A stretch of 64,000 nucleotides of DNA from positions 186,001 to 250,000 of the forward strand of contig JAHQIY010000014.1 in NCBI GenBank assembly GCA_019054805.1, read 5' to 3'. The number at the start of each line of letters is the position of its first letter. Position 1 is the first letter of the stretch. The position numbers and the translations under genes are program-made. Shown in pieces: positions 34,001 to 45,456 of the stretch. This stretch comes from Brachionus manjavacas. Lineage: Eukaryota; Rotifera; Eurotatoria; Ploima; Brachionidae. Under the pieces are notes generated by a model. It did no database searches, was not told the origin of the DNA, and worked only from the letters and a program-made list of their open reading frames with translations.

Positions 34001-34904
34001 AGAGCGGAAGCTCTTGCGCAAATTCTTGTTAGCCTCATTTATTTTGTGTCTAATTTGATCCTTGATTAGAAAAGCAGAGATTAGCAAGAGTGGTAATTTG
34101 GCATTTGCAAGGACTCGGCCATGTTAATCCCTCACCGCTTATGTAAAAGGAAATAACAAGAATGCTTAATCCCGAGAAAACAACGCCTTTAACTAATCGC
34201 AAATATTTTCGTTATTTACTCGCAATTAATTTTGCTTTATCAGCGTGTTACAAGCGCGCAAATTCTATCAAGGTAGTCTAAATTTTTCGTAAATCTTTGT
34301 CCTAGGAACAAATAATCTTGGCATTTTTGTTTATATTATACAAAGATAAGATAGATTCTAAACTAAACAATAGTCACGATTTGCTTAAGTAGCGACTATT
34401 TGTTTATTTTTGTGTTGTTTGTTAGATTAGCGACGCATAGCAAAGAGAAGGACTTTGTTTTGTTTGGCCAGCTTCGATCCCACTATAAATACGAATCTTT
34501 TTTCGTCACATACAACACAATTCAGTCAAAATATTTAGTTTGCTTAATCTAGAAAAAAAAGCGAAAAATAAGCGAAAAAACAAGATCTAGAGGAATTTTT
34601 AGCCGAGTCTCAATTTTAACCTAATTTAACTAAAAATAGCGTAGAATTATTTTCTGCGAATTTTTAGCCAATTTTGTCAAGCACTGTTCCCGTCTTACCA
34701 GACAGCATTAAATTGTTGACTAAATTTTTTAATACTGTTAGGTAAAGATGGCTAATTGTGCTTTAGCGTTCTTACTAGCTTATGGTTGCGGTAGTGGGCA
34801 AACGACTCCTGAAGACTTGCCGAAGATGATGATGATTTTTGACTGGCATCGTCCAAGCTCACAGTGAACGATGCCGACGAGTGAATTTTTCTAAAACCAG
34901 ACAT
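31066..34904 (-). CDS. NlpC/P60-fold cysteine peptidase-like protein with Lys-rich and acidic tail, 380 residues, four exons
   Basis: Exons are 34904-34776, 34060-33904, 31978-31772 and 31715-31066, all phases consistent. The first exon is short (MSGFRKIHSSASFTVSLDDA ... FAHYRNHKL) and joins DQIRHKINEANKNLRKSF. The core follows the NlpC/P60 pattern: KKYFNVPYAKKY, catalytic Cys in LFLDCCGLVRRV, PGDLVFIQA, and the probable His in NITHVEIMLGEGEKTIGARW. A Cys-rich stretch LCRSCCPKHPWRY, a long poly-Lys run and a Glu/Asp/Gln-rich tail come after the core. There is no signal peptide, so an intracellular role is likely. The family hydrolyses gamma-glutamyl or peptide bonds or acts on lipids. Which one applies here is unknown. 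Start choice: exon 1 carries the only ATG in frame, 7 bp after a GA tract. Confidence 0.82.
31979..33903. other. Intron 3-side insert region of the NlpC/P60 gene
   Basis: 1.9 kb, AT-rich. Palindromes of the type TCTACAATTGTAGGCTA occur near 32027-32045 and 33590-33613, possibly ends of an element. A relic of the GC-rich hairpin repeat lies at 32931-32970. No coding region is convincing. Confidence 0.4.
32931..32970 (+). repeat. Diverged remote copy of the GC-rich hairpin block from 8957-9450
   Basis: CCTAAACCAGGGCTACGTTC then CGGGTCCC resembles CCTAAACCAGGGCTCCGCCC then CGGACCCC of the tandem repeat, in the same orientation. The surrounding 259-bp unit is not recognisable. Confidence 0.5.
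34061..34775. other. Intron 1 of the NlpC/P60 gene
   Basis: Somewhat less AT-rich than other introns here. A plus-strand TATA-like word (CACTATAAATACG, 34481-34493) followed by TTCAGTC at 34521 could be an antisense or alternative promoter, but no plus-strand gene follows. The donor is CTA|GTAAGA and the acceptor ATCAAG|GAT. Confidence 0.4.
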
Positions 34905-34910
34905 TTTTTT

Positions 34911-34932
34911 CTCTCTCTTTCTCTCTCTCTCT
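34911..34932 (-). repeat. GA tract in the leader of the NlpC/P60 gene
   Basis: The plus strand reads (CT)n, so the coding strand has GAGAGA just before ATG at 34904. Similar tracts precede the p180-like, seipin and Pcc1 genes. Confidence 0.6.
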
Positions 34933-35258
34933 AAATAAATAAATAAAATTCTTTAAAAAAAATTTTTTTCTTTTATTCCATCAGTCCTTGACTCCGGCGT
35001 CGTTGCTACCAAAGCCAAAGACGAAACGCCGAAGATAAACTGACTTTATTTTTCTAATTAAAAATAAGAAAAAAGAGAATAACAGTGTTTTCCAGCCAGC
35101 TTTTTGCCAAATGCTTCATAGTATAAAATCAAACACTAACTATGTTAACAAAGGTAGACAAGAGCAACAAAACTAAAAAAAATTCACTTTTTTGAATAAA
35201 TTCTTTTATTTTCAAAATTATGATTATTTAAATCGGAAAATATTTTTTTTTCACTTTT

Positions 35259-36247
35259 TTAATTGCTTCGTTTTTTGGAGAATTCGGTCCATGAACCCTT
35301 AGCAAAACAATTTAGCTCTTAGTTTGCTTTGAGATTAAACACTTACATAATAAACAGGAACACTTGATTTTCCTGTGAGATGTGCGGCAAACGCCAAGCT
35401 GCATGCAGTCATACCAGTCAGACAACTAGCCACCATTGGCTTAGTCAAATCCACATTGTTCTCTTCAAATACTTAATTAAATTTTAATTAATTAAAAAAA
35501 AGAGTACCAAAATGAACCAATTCTAATTTTTACATGTTAACAACTCTTGTTTGTCTTTAAATCTGCCATTTTCTTTGTCGAACAAGTCATTGTAGGAAAC
35601 ATTCTTGGCGCCAGGTATGTGATTGTGTATGCCTTGGTCATTTTTTGAGTTGAATTCATCCTGGCTTCGACAGTCAACTACTTGTTCGTGTGGTGAAGCG
35701 ATGTTTTTTTGAATGGCCTCAAAATCTCGGATAATTTCTTTGTTCAGCTTGATGGAGAACTTTTCGCTGGCAAAATCTGGCAATTCTGTGCTAAGCTCAT
35801 AGTTGTGATGAGCCCACAGATTTAGACCACCGTCTAGTATGGACACATTTTCATGTCCGAACAGTCTGAACACCCACCACATTCTTGACGAAGTGTAGAA
35901 TCCGAATTGGCTTCGGTCGTACAAAATGAGATGGTGTTTGTTGCCGATGCCCAGTGAGCCAACATAGTCTTTGAAACACTCCGGTTTGGGAACATTGCGC
36001 GGATGTAGCTCACTGATCTCAGCACATTCCAGTGTGTTCAAAAAAACAGCTCTGTCAATGTGAGCTCTGCATAAAGTAAACCATTAGGATAAAAGACGCC
36101 TAAGCAAATGACTAAGCAATTTTACTTTTTATAATTTTCGCTATTATCTCCTAGATTGGCTTCAATAATACGGAATTTGTCATAAAAGCTTGACGTAGTG
36201 GTAAGAATTTTCTTCAACCTATTCGGACTAAGCAGTGATGGAAGCAT
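35259..36247 (-). CDS. MPST: Rhodanese-type sulfurtransferase (MPST/TST-like), 272 residues, four exons
   Basis: Exons are 36247-36126, 36066-35534, 35471-35347 and 35297-35259, all in frame. The protein has two rhodanese domains. The N-terminal, structural one has LILYDRSQFGFYTSSRMWW and NVSILDGGLNLW. The C-terminal one has VVDCRSQDEF, HIPGAKNVSYNDLFD and the catalytic Cys in MVASCLTGMTACSLAFAAH, then GSWTEF near the end. Such enzymes move sulfane sulfur from thiosulfate or 3-mercaptopyruvate to acceptors in mitochondria or cytosol. The active-site loop CLTGMT differs from both CGSGVT (MPST) and CRKGVT (TST), so substrate preference cannot be read. The last exon codes only 12 residues and ends soon after GSW, slightly shorter than usual. 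The gene lies 337 bp downstream of the p180-like gene. Confidence 0.9.
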
Positions 36248-36583
36248 TTTCTAGATTGGTTTTTTGTTGATTATTTTTTTTTGGCAACAAAAATTTCGAT
36301 AAAGAAAATAAATTTTAATTTAAGATAAAAAAATTATGAAAATTTTAATTTAAAGTTAAAATTAACTTGATTTTTGCACAATTTAAAGTAAAAAAAGTAA
36401 AAATTGTTTTTCTTTTTTAAATAGTTAGCTCTTTTATTGATTAAAAATTAATTTGAAACAAAACAAAAAGGAAAAAAAAACGAAATAACGAGCATTAAAG
36501 TCTTTGATCTAAAATAGCTGAACTTAATTGTGATTAAAACTAAAATTATCAGTTTAATTTAAAAAAAATGGTAAATTTAAAAA

Positions 36584-39500
36584 CTAGTGTCCATTGGAAC
36601 CGTTGACTTTTGTATCTATTCGTTCAAGAAGTTCCAACTTTTCGTGCTCCAGAGCATCTTGGCCAACTTTTATCAAATCACGAATTTTGGCTCTCTCAGT
36701 CAAATTTGCTTTGCTAAACTTGATCTCTTCTTCAAGCAATATTTTCAAATTTTCGTTCTCGCGTTTTATCTCTTCCAATTGATGGTAAATTTCTTCATTT
36801 TTGTGACCATTTGATTCATTCTAAATAAAAATATTTAAGAGATAAATAGATAAAATAATTTTTTTTAATTTTTTTTTTAATGTTTTAATCAACTATTTTA
36901 CCTTTTTGTTTAATTTTTGAATCAACTCGTCTTTCTTGAGTAAGAATTAAAATTTTATTTCATTTAAAGTTTGTTGTGAATTTCACACTTTGACTAGTTG
37001 AACAAATAATGAATACAAATAAAGAATAAACATTTTGAAAATCTAATTAAAATTTAACTACTATTTTTATCCTGCTCAAATTTAGGTTAATACTTTCCAC
37101 AACAAAAACACTCATTTAAAACTAAACAATTAATTATCTAGCTTAAGTATTTGAAAAAAAAATAGCAACCAGTTTAATTTAAAACATTATTTAATTTAAA
37201 AATAAATATTTTATGAAATCGTCTAGGGTTTTATGTAATTTACTGTTAGCAAATACTTTTTAAAGCAAACAAGAGTTTAGTTTAAGCAGCAAACTTTCCA
37301 GATTATTCACTATAAATGTTTTTAAAAAAAATTATTTTTTAAAATTTAAAAAGAAGTGTGCAGATAGAACAAAATTCACAACAGCAAGACAAATATAGTT
37401 GACCCACAGTTTTAGCCCCAAAATTTTTCCATTTATTTTCAATCTCTCTGTATTAATTTATTAGAAAAAAAAATTATTTGATTCTTTTTAAAATATGTGA
37501 ACATTAACCTTTGAGTATTTGACTGATTTTTGGACTAAATAAAAAGCATTATATTCATCAAAAACTTGTGATTAAAATTATTCAAAATTATTTTTTTGTT
37601 AATTCCATTTTATGACCAAAATAATTGAGCTATTTAAAATGGTTCTTTATTTAGAAGTAAAAGAAAATTAATTAAAACAGCTAAAATCAAATGCATGTTC
37701 ATTTAAAATTTAAAATGCAAATTTCTGAAATTTTTTTGTTTCTGTATAATAAAAAAAATGAAATTCTGGAATTATGTTCAGGATTTATGAAAAAAATCAA
37801 ATCTTTAGGATAGAGAAAATTTTAAATTTTTTAATGCATTTCTAAAGATGTGATGTCGCATTAATTTAAATTTTAGAATTTTGAATATGATTTATTTTAA
37901 TTAATATTTGAAGAATTAAAAAAATAAATGAATGCTAGGCTCTTTTGTAAAAGGAATGAAAATAGAATGATATAAAAATTTAGCAGAGTTTTTATTAATT
38001 TCCATTACGAAATAAGTAATATTGATTTTAAAGAAAATGAGAAAATTCTAAAATTTTAAAATCCTTTTTTTTTCTGACTCAATTGTCAAAGGAATATTTA
38101 AAAAGTAAAGATTTGACAAAATTTTCACCAAATATAATCCAATGTATAAAAAAGAGAATAATTGATATTAAACAAATAAACTAATTGAAAATCTACTTTC
38201 AAATTATCAAAATTAATGGATATAACTGTGAGTCAACTTAAGATTTTAGAGTAAATTTTAAAGTAAACATTCAATTACCTTTTTTATTTGATCTGTTAGA
38301 TTTGCCTCTCTTTTGACGATCATTTCCTCTAAACGACTCAAACTCGTTCCCTAAAACAACTTAACTTAGTAGCGAATTTGGCCGATTTCAATACTTTTCT
38401 GAATTTAAGACATTATCAATTTTAGAACAAAAAAAACACAACAAAAATCAAAAAACTCAATAAATTTTTTCTGAAAATCCAAAATTTTAAAAAATTGTGT
38501 AATTGCTTTTACATTTTTTTTGTTACTGACGTAGTTAAATAGTGACAAATAATTATTTTTTAATTACAAATAAGACATCGGAAATTTTCAAAATATGAAA
38601 AATTAAGTTTTCAATCCGTGTTTAGTCATCCAAAAATATTTTACATAAATTTTGAATTTTATTTTCCTGAAATATAATTCTCTTGCCCATTTAACTAGTT
38701 AACATTAAATTACTTAAGGGGTAGAACGTTTATGTAATTTATAAAAATTTAAAAAAAAAATTTTAGTGAATCAATCACACTCAAAAAAAAAGAATAGAAA
38801 TTTCTAAATTATTAATTATTCGTGTTCTAAAAAAATTTTTCTAAAATTTTAAATAAGAAAATTAAATGTTCAAATATTCATACCGTAAACTCGTGTTCAC
38901 GACTCTAAGAGTAAAGCCCAAATCCAACCTTTTTTCTTTAAGAGTTAATTACATTGTTTCTATGTTACAACAATTAAAATTTAATTTGCAAGAAAATACC
39001 CTATAAATAAATAAATATGGGACATTTTCCAAAAATAAAGCCCAAATTTAACTTTTACTCTAACAAAAAAATTGTCTTTGATCTCAAAAAAAATGAAAAA
39101 ATTGACTTTATTTCTATTTTTTAATTAACTCTACAATTTTTAAAATTTTCGTTTTTTTTTGAGAGCAAAGACAATTTTTTTGTTAGAGTAAAAGTTAAAT
39201 TTGGGCTTTATTTTTGGAAAATGTCCCATATTTATTTATTTATAGGGTATTTTCTTGCAAATTAAATTTTAATTGTTGTAACATAGAAACAATGTAATTA
39301 ACTCTTAAAGAAAAAAGGTTGGATTTGGGCTTTACTCTTAGAGTCGTGAACACGAGTTTACGGTATTTGAAAAGGAATTCAAAAAAATGATCTATGTTAA
39401 ATTTGAATTTTTTATAAAACAAGCAAAAAAGAAGAAGAAGGAAAATTCTTTTCTTTCATATTTTTGTTTATATTACCAAATTTTCAGCCCTAAATTCAAT

Positions 39501-42500
39501 AATTTTTACTAAATTTCTTAATAGTTTTGGCTTCGACTTTTATTTAACATTAAGAATAAGATTTTTTTAAGCTCATTTCACAAGATTTTGTATCATTCTT
39601 TGCTGATTAAAATCGTGATTTTGTTGTTTTGTAAAATACAATACAAAATGATAAAAAGAACAGAAAAAAATCTAAAAAAATTGAATTTTGAACAAATTTT
39701 GAACCTTTCTTCTAAGCGTTTAAATTAGTTCTATGATTGCAATATTGTGCAACATTCAAAGTTGAATCAAATATCAACGTCTGCTAAATTTGAAGAGTTA
39801 ATTGCAGAAATGAATTTCAATATAATCGAACTTAGTAAATTTTTAGATTTTACACATCATTAGTAGACTTTGACAGTTGATGCGTCTTTGAATGTTGCAC
39901 AATAATGCATTTAAACTTTTAGAAAAAGAGTTAATTAATATTTTTACATTTTGTTCTAATCTTTTGTACTGACTAACACCCAAAACCGATTTCGTAAGAT
40001 ATGAAAATATTTTAGCCGATTTATAGAAAGGAAAATTTTAATGAAAAAATTTTTCCTTCTTTCTCTCTATAAAAAAATTTTCAAAGATGCATCGATTATT
40101 GACGAATTGATTTTGATAGTTAATTTTTGGACCTTTTTCTAATTTAAAATTATAGAAAATTTTTATTTAAGAATAAAAATAATCAATATTTTAGAAGTTA
40201 TTTAATCAAATTTTTTTAGCCATTTTTTTATAAAATAAAAATATAGAAATAAAATAGACGAAAATGGCTAATTAAAAGAGAATTTAAATTTTAGAGTTCT
40301 TTACAACAATCAAAATAAAAAGATTCAAATTTTTTTCAATTGATCAGAATTTTTATATTTTGTTTTTATTTGAAAAAAAAATGAAATTTCTTGATGAAAT
40401 TAAGTTAAGAAGTTTTTATTACAATTTTTCCAAATCACTGTTTTCAACATCTGTTAGATCACAAGATCTTTATAGAGCTCAAGCTGCAATTGAGAGCTCA
40501 TGCAGAAAGCTCATGGCTTGCAAATAAAATAGTTCAGAGAGGAAGACGTTTGGAAAAAAATTTTCAGACTAATATTATTAAAGTGTTTTTGCATTTTTTA
40601 GAAATTTGTTGCATAACCAATTTTGTTCACTTAGAAAAAAAGTTATTGAGTTTTTAAATTTTTCTTTCGTTTTTTTTATTATTAATTTACCTTGTCTGAA
40701 TTTAATTCAATTAAAAAAATATTTAAAAAAAAATCTACTTACAGTTTGTTGCAAAGTTGCGGTCAAAGACAAATTTTTTGTCTTGAGCTCTTCATTTTCG
40801 TGGCTCAATTGTTCAACTTTTGAATTCAAGTGTTCAAGAGACTGTATTTGTTGTTTTAGCTTTTCATTTTGGTCTCTCAATTGACCAATTTGTTGTTCAA
40901 CTTGGCTCAGCTCACTCAAACGAGCATCCTTTTCTCCCATGACCGTGTTCAAGTGCTGCACGTGACTAAACGATTCGTCTAGCTGGTGTTGTTTTTCGGA
41001 GATCATGTGATTCAAGTGTTGAACATGACTGAACGACTCGTCGAGTTGTCGCTGTTTTTCGCCGATCACGTGGTTCAAATGTTGAACGTGATTAAACGAT
41101 TCGTCTAATTGACGCTGTTTTTCGCCAATTCCAGTCTCTTTCTCTTCAATAGTTCTATTCAAATGTTGTACATGGTTGAACGATTCGTCTAGTTGAGTTT
41201 GTTTGAGACCAAGAGACGCTTCTAGTTGACGAATGCGCTCATTCAAATGTTCGTTCTGATTGCCACATTCGCTTATTTTGTTCATTTCGCATCTCATACT
41301 TTCCATTTGGGCTTCTTTTTGGCTTAGTTGGTCACGTGACTGTGCCAATTCGGTTTGCGATTGTTCTCTCAATTGGTCAAGTTCGTTTTGCAATGATTCG
41401 CATCGAGCATTTTTAGAGTCAAGCTCGTTATTCAAATTTAGTATCTGTTCGTTTAATTTGTTCGACTCTTGGTCAATTTGGGCACCAAATGTATTCAGTT
41501 CTTTTTCTAGAAATTCAATACGACCGTTTTTAGCATTCAATTCGTCTTGTAAATTTTTCAATTGTTCGCTTGCTTTTTCCGTTTGAGCTTGTGTATTTGC
41601 TGCTGAATCAAGCTGAGATTTTAGTTCACCATTTAAAGCTTCTAGTGAATCAAGACGAGTCTTGTTTTGGTCAAGTTCACTCCTCAATTGTCCAAGTTGA
41701 TTGTCTTTGGTTGAATTTTGAGCTTTCAATTGGTCGCATTCAGTTTGATAATCCTAAAAAGACAAATTTAGTGCTTCACACTCGTTGCCATGGCAACCAA
41801 GTTACTTTAATACGTGATTCAAACTTTTGCAGCTCAGCTGATTTGTCATTTGCATTTGATTGTTGCAATTGAGAACTAAGCTCATCAATTTTTGATCTTA
41901 AACAATTGGCTTCAGAATCTTTTTGGCATCCGTAGACTCTCAACGATTCAATTTGAGCTTGTAGACTTTTCATTTCAATGCGCAAGCTATTCAATTCAGC
42001 ATCTTTTTGTTTAAATGTGTCCACTGGCACCGATCTCTCTAGCTTGATTTCCAATTGCTAAATTTCAAAAAGGTTGAAATTATTTCTAGTTTGAAAACTG
42101 TTTTTTGGGGACTGAGAGAGGATGAATGTTATTAGATAAAAGGATTAAATTTTAAAAAAAAATACTTTTTTTAGATTTTAAATTTAACTAAATAATCTTC
42201 TAAAATAAAATTGCAAATTAAATATAACATTAATTGAGTGTCAAACAAAGCCACGATTTAAAAAAAAAAAACTATTTTTTTAAGCAAGGTTGGTTAGGAT
42301 TTTGATATTTAGAACAAAAAGAAAGAAGTCAATAATTTTCGTTTCTTGAAAGATGATTCTGTAGACTATTAATTTAGGTGATTAACTGAATGCATCATCT
42401 GGTACATTTTACTGAACCAATTAGTCTAGAAAAAATTCAAATATTATAAGATGCGTGTCTTTGTGAACATTTTAGCTAAATTGAGCTAAGTTAAAAAAGA

Positions 42501-45342
42501 CAAATAAACCGACTAATACTTTTTTACTGATATTATAGATTGAACTTTTGGACTATGAGATCAGCAAAATTTTTAATAAATAATAAAAGCTATTAATTTT
42601 GGCTCCTTTTTATGTAGCTATCAAAATTTTTAAAGAATTAAATAATATAAATTATAATCTAATAACTGGTTTAAAAGATTAAGTAATTATCAAAATCGAA
42701 TAAATTCATTGCAAAACACTCTTCGTTGATCATAAACTTTAAGATACTTTTTTTTTAAATATATTTGATACTGAATTAGAATATTTTAACAGCTTATTTT
42801 TTAGATACAATTAAAAAATAAAAGTCATTAATTTTTTTCCAAAGCTAAATGAAGTAATTCGATCAGTAAAATCAGTGTTTGAATTTGTAAAAAACTTGAA
42901 ATTTTAAAATAAAATTTTAATTTCTTAGAAATTAGTAAATATGTCCCTATCTTATTTATATATAATCTGATTTTAAAAAATTAAGCAAACTCTAATTCAT
43001 AAAATCAAATTTCAGACAGTTTCAGTGAGACAAGCAGTTGGATTAATTAGTATCTATTAATTTTAAAGTGAAGCACTACCAGTACAACGCTGGGAACACA
43101 CAGAGACATTCAGAATAGACTTGCCAAAGCAAAGAGTGGCTTTGCTAGACTCCGAACAGCATGGAAATAAATCAGCTACAGCAAGGAAACAAAACTTAAA
43201 CTGTACAACACTGTAGTAAAAGCAACGCTGATGTACGGAGGTAAATTTCAAATTCAAAGCCACAAAGTTAAAAGACTGCGATGACTTGGGCATGTTCTTA
43301 GAATGAAAGAAACACAGAAACCAAAAAGAGCCCTTCAATGGACACCTCAAGGGCGACGTAAGGTAGCAAGACCAGCAGTAACATGGAGGTCAACAATCAC
43401 GAAAGAGCTCATCGAAATGAGAATGACATGGGGAGAAGCAAGGGTAAAGGCAAAAGATTGACTTGAGTGGAAATCAAAAGTAATGACCCTATGCTCCATA
43501 AGAGTGAATAAGGAAAAAATAACTAAAGTGAACAAAGTATGATCAAATGAAATGTAATCCAATTTTTTCATGTAATAATAGTATAATTGTTCCTTTTTTT
43601 TCCTAGTAAAATGTCTCAGCCACTTACTAAAATCTATTCACTGATTTCCTAAAATAAATCTAACTAAATTCAATTTTTTCTAGATTTCAATTATTCAATT
43701 ATTAAATATGCAAATTATATAATTTGAAGAGTTAATTTTTCATTTTTATTTTGTTATGCAACAATAAAATCTCAGAAATGCTGAACAGCTCCTGAATTTG
43801 TTTTAATGCCAAAACTGTAATCTAAAACAAATTCTTGGATTAAAAATTAAAAAAAAAAAAAAACCTTGAATGCAAACTTAAATTTTTGAGGTAGAAATTA
43901 AAAAATACAAATAATTAAAACAACTAAATATCAATGATAATTTTAAAATTACAATAAGAAAAATTTTGTTGTCTGAAAAAATCTTTAAGCTATTTGAAAA
44001 ATTCGTTTTATCTATTGCTTAAAGCTATATCAGAACTATTTTAAAATGTTTCCAATTAACTAGAAAAAATTTTTTAATTGTAAAATAAAAATCTAAATTT
44101 AAAACAAAAAAAATCTCATAAATCTCATAAATCTATGCTGCTCTTCTTTAGAAAAATATTTTTTTTTTCTCAGGCCTCATTCAGGGATAACAGTAATCAT
44201 TAGATATCATTGCAGTTGAACATAATGTTAAAATCATCGGCCACGGGTATCGTACCCTCGATCTAACGATCAAACTTACCCTACTCGAACCACTAGTCTA
44301 CTAAAACCTATGCATATAGAATTACTAATAAGTGTTTTATTACTTTGGTTAGAGCCTCTTGTGTTTGCAAACGATTGAACAAGCTTGCGTTTTGTTCATT
44401 GAAATCAGCAAGTCTAGCCTCAAGCTCTTGGTTTTTTGATTTCAATTGATTGTGGCTAGTGTTTCTGTCGGCAAGTTCGTTGCTCAATTGTTCAATGCGC
44501 ACCATCAAAACGTCAACATTCTCAACTGGCTTGGACTGTTGCACTCTGGCCAATTCTATTTCGTGTCTTAGCTGAAGTTTTTCTTTGTCCAGCGAAGAGA
44601 CCAGGCCGGTCAAACGAGTGAGCTCTTTTTGAATTACTTGATTTGTTTGCTTTTGAGCGTCGAATTCGGACTGAATTTTGGCACTGGATTTTTTGGCTTC
44701 GTCCAATTTTACTCTAAGCTCCTCATTTTGTCTATTCACGTGGCTAATGTTGGTCAATTTGTCGTTCAGCGCCTTGTCCATTTCTCTTATTTTCATGTTT
44801 AGTTTTTCCACTTCATTCGACTTGGCCACCATGGTTTGCAGTTGTAGTTGCGCTTGATCAACCGGTGCGCAACTCTCGGCTTTTTGCTCGCCTCTAATTT
44901 CGTCGACCGGTTGGGCAACTTTGCTCGGCTTGACTGTCGCCTGCGGCTTCACACTCTTCACTTCAGTCCTAGTGGTCTTGTGCACAGCAGCAACGTCATC
45001 ACTTGGCTTTTTGTGAGAGTCTAGCTTTTTGGGCTGTGCTCCGGCGAACCGGGAGCTTAGTTTGTTGGTGAACGGATCGGGTATGATCACTATGGGCTCT
45101 TCTTCGGGCGCGTCCACATGCTCAGCGGTGGACGAGCCGGAGTTTTTTCTTTTTTTAGGTCTGTCAGCCTTTTTTTTCGACGAGTCTCTTTTCCTCGTCT
45201 TTCGCACACTCTTCTTGCCCTCCGCATCCTCACTGTTGGCCTCGTCGGTGTTCTCTTGCAGACTGTAGTAAGCAACACCGACCAGCGCCGACAACACTAG
45301 CACAAACAAGCCCATGAATGAAAGTATTCCAGCAAATTCCAT
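36584..45342 (-). CDS. ER-membrane coiled-coil protein of p180/kinectin type, 867 residues, six exons found
   Basis: Exons are 45342-44344, 42057-41806, 41753-40743, 38350-38279, 36934-36902 and 36820-36584. All are phase 0. An N-terminal membrane anchor (GILSFMGLFVLVLSALVGVA) is followed by a Lys/Arg-rich segment (KKKADRPKKRKNSG) and a PIVIIPDPF box. A very long heptad coiled coil then runs almost to the end. This matches ribosome receptor p180 (RRBP1) and kinectin, which hold ribosomes or microtubules at rough ER. Pairwise identity is not visible through the coiled coil, so the exact orthology is open. Exon 3 holds in-register 21-residue repeats around QLDESFNHVQHLN. Phase-0 introns throughout mean further small exons could be missed. 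Introns contain an RTE piece, two MITEs, a palindromic element and a tRNA-like SINE. Confidence 0.8.
38881..39365. mobile_element. Nearly perfect palindromic fold-back element with TA flanks
   Basis: The left arm TACCGTAAACTCGTGTTCAC... is repeated in inverted form to the right end ...GTGAACACGAGTTTACGGTA. The arms are about 220-230 bp with very few differences, around a short centre near 39.12 kb. TA at both ends fits a Tc1/mariner-type target. No coding capacity. It lies in an intron of the p180-like gene, and as RNA the arms would form a long hairpin. Confidence 0.85.
39622..39988. mobile_element. MITE copy 3
   Basis: Ends GTTTTGTAAAATACAATACA and, inverted, TTTTGTACTGACTAACACCC then AAAACC. 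The interior AAATTTGAAGAGTTAATTGC and TTCAATATAATCGAACTTAG matches copy 2, and the ATATCAA/ATGTTGCAC segments match copy 1 inverted. It is the longest of the three copies. Confidence 0.65.
40935..41205 (-). repeat. Four 63-bp tandem repeats encoding a 21-residue coiled-coil unit
   Basis: In the p180-like gene the unit QLDESF-x-HVQHLN plus a variable EK-containing spacer occurs four times, at 21-residue spacing except for one 28-residue step. 21 and 28 are whole numbers of heptads, so the coiled-coil register is kept. Codon differences between units show the expansion is not the newest event. Confidence 0.85.
43066..43545 (+). mobile_element. Decayed RTE-type LINE, C-terminal end of ORF2
   Basis: Plus-strand translation gives NRLAKAKSGFARLRTAWK, a stop, then SKETKLKLYNTVVKATLMYG. 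After a deletion follow WLGHVLRMKETQKPKRAL, GRRKVARPAVTWRSTITKEL and EMRMTWGEARVKAKD. These are the characteristic last blocks of RTE-clade ORF2. The copy is 5'-truncated, internally deleted and carries stops. It sits in intron 1 of the p180-like gene. Confidence 0.8.
44222..44305 (-). mobile_element. tRNA-like sequence, probably the head of a second SINE family
   Basis: The minus strand reads GTAGACTAGTGGTTCGAGTA, then GATCGAGGGTACGATACCCG. The GGGTACGATACCC block forms a T-arm and fits a B-box, and TAGTGGTTCGAG resembles an A-box at tRNA spacing. The cloverleaf is imperfect and no CCA-type acceptor end pairs, so a SINE head or tRNA pseudogene is likelier than a working tRNA. It differs from the SINE at 8011. 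Confidence 0.5.
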
Positions 45343-45403
45343 TTTTCACAATTGATTTTTCTAAATTTTCAAAATTTAATCTAAAGCTTTTGATGAACCA
45401 AAG

Positions 45404-45456
45404 GAGAGAGAATGAGAGAAAGAGAGAGAGAGAGAGAAAGGGAGAGAGCGAGATAA
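45404..45456 (+). repeat. GA tract upstream of the p180-like gene
   Basis: About 50 bp of GAGA-type repeat starts 61 bp before the ATG at 45342. On the coding strand it reads CT. It is probably part of the promoter or 5' leader. Confidence 0.6.

Noticed and set aside
34748-34867. 39-codon plus-strand ORF starting MANCALAFLLAY, near a TATA-like word at 34484
   Set aside because: It is antisense to the first exon of the NlpC/P60 gene (34776-34904), which joins the next exon in frame. The plus-strand reading is a shadow.
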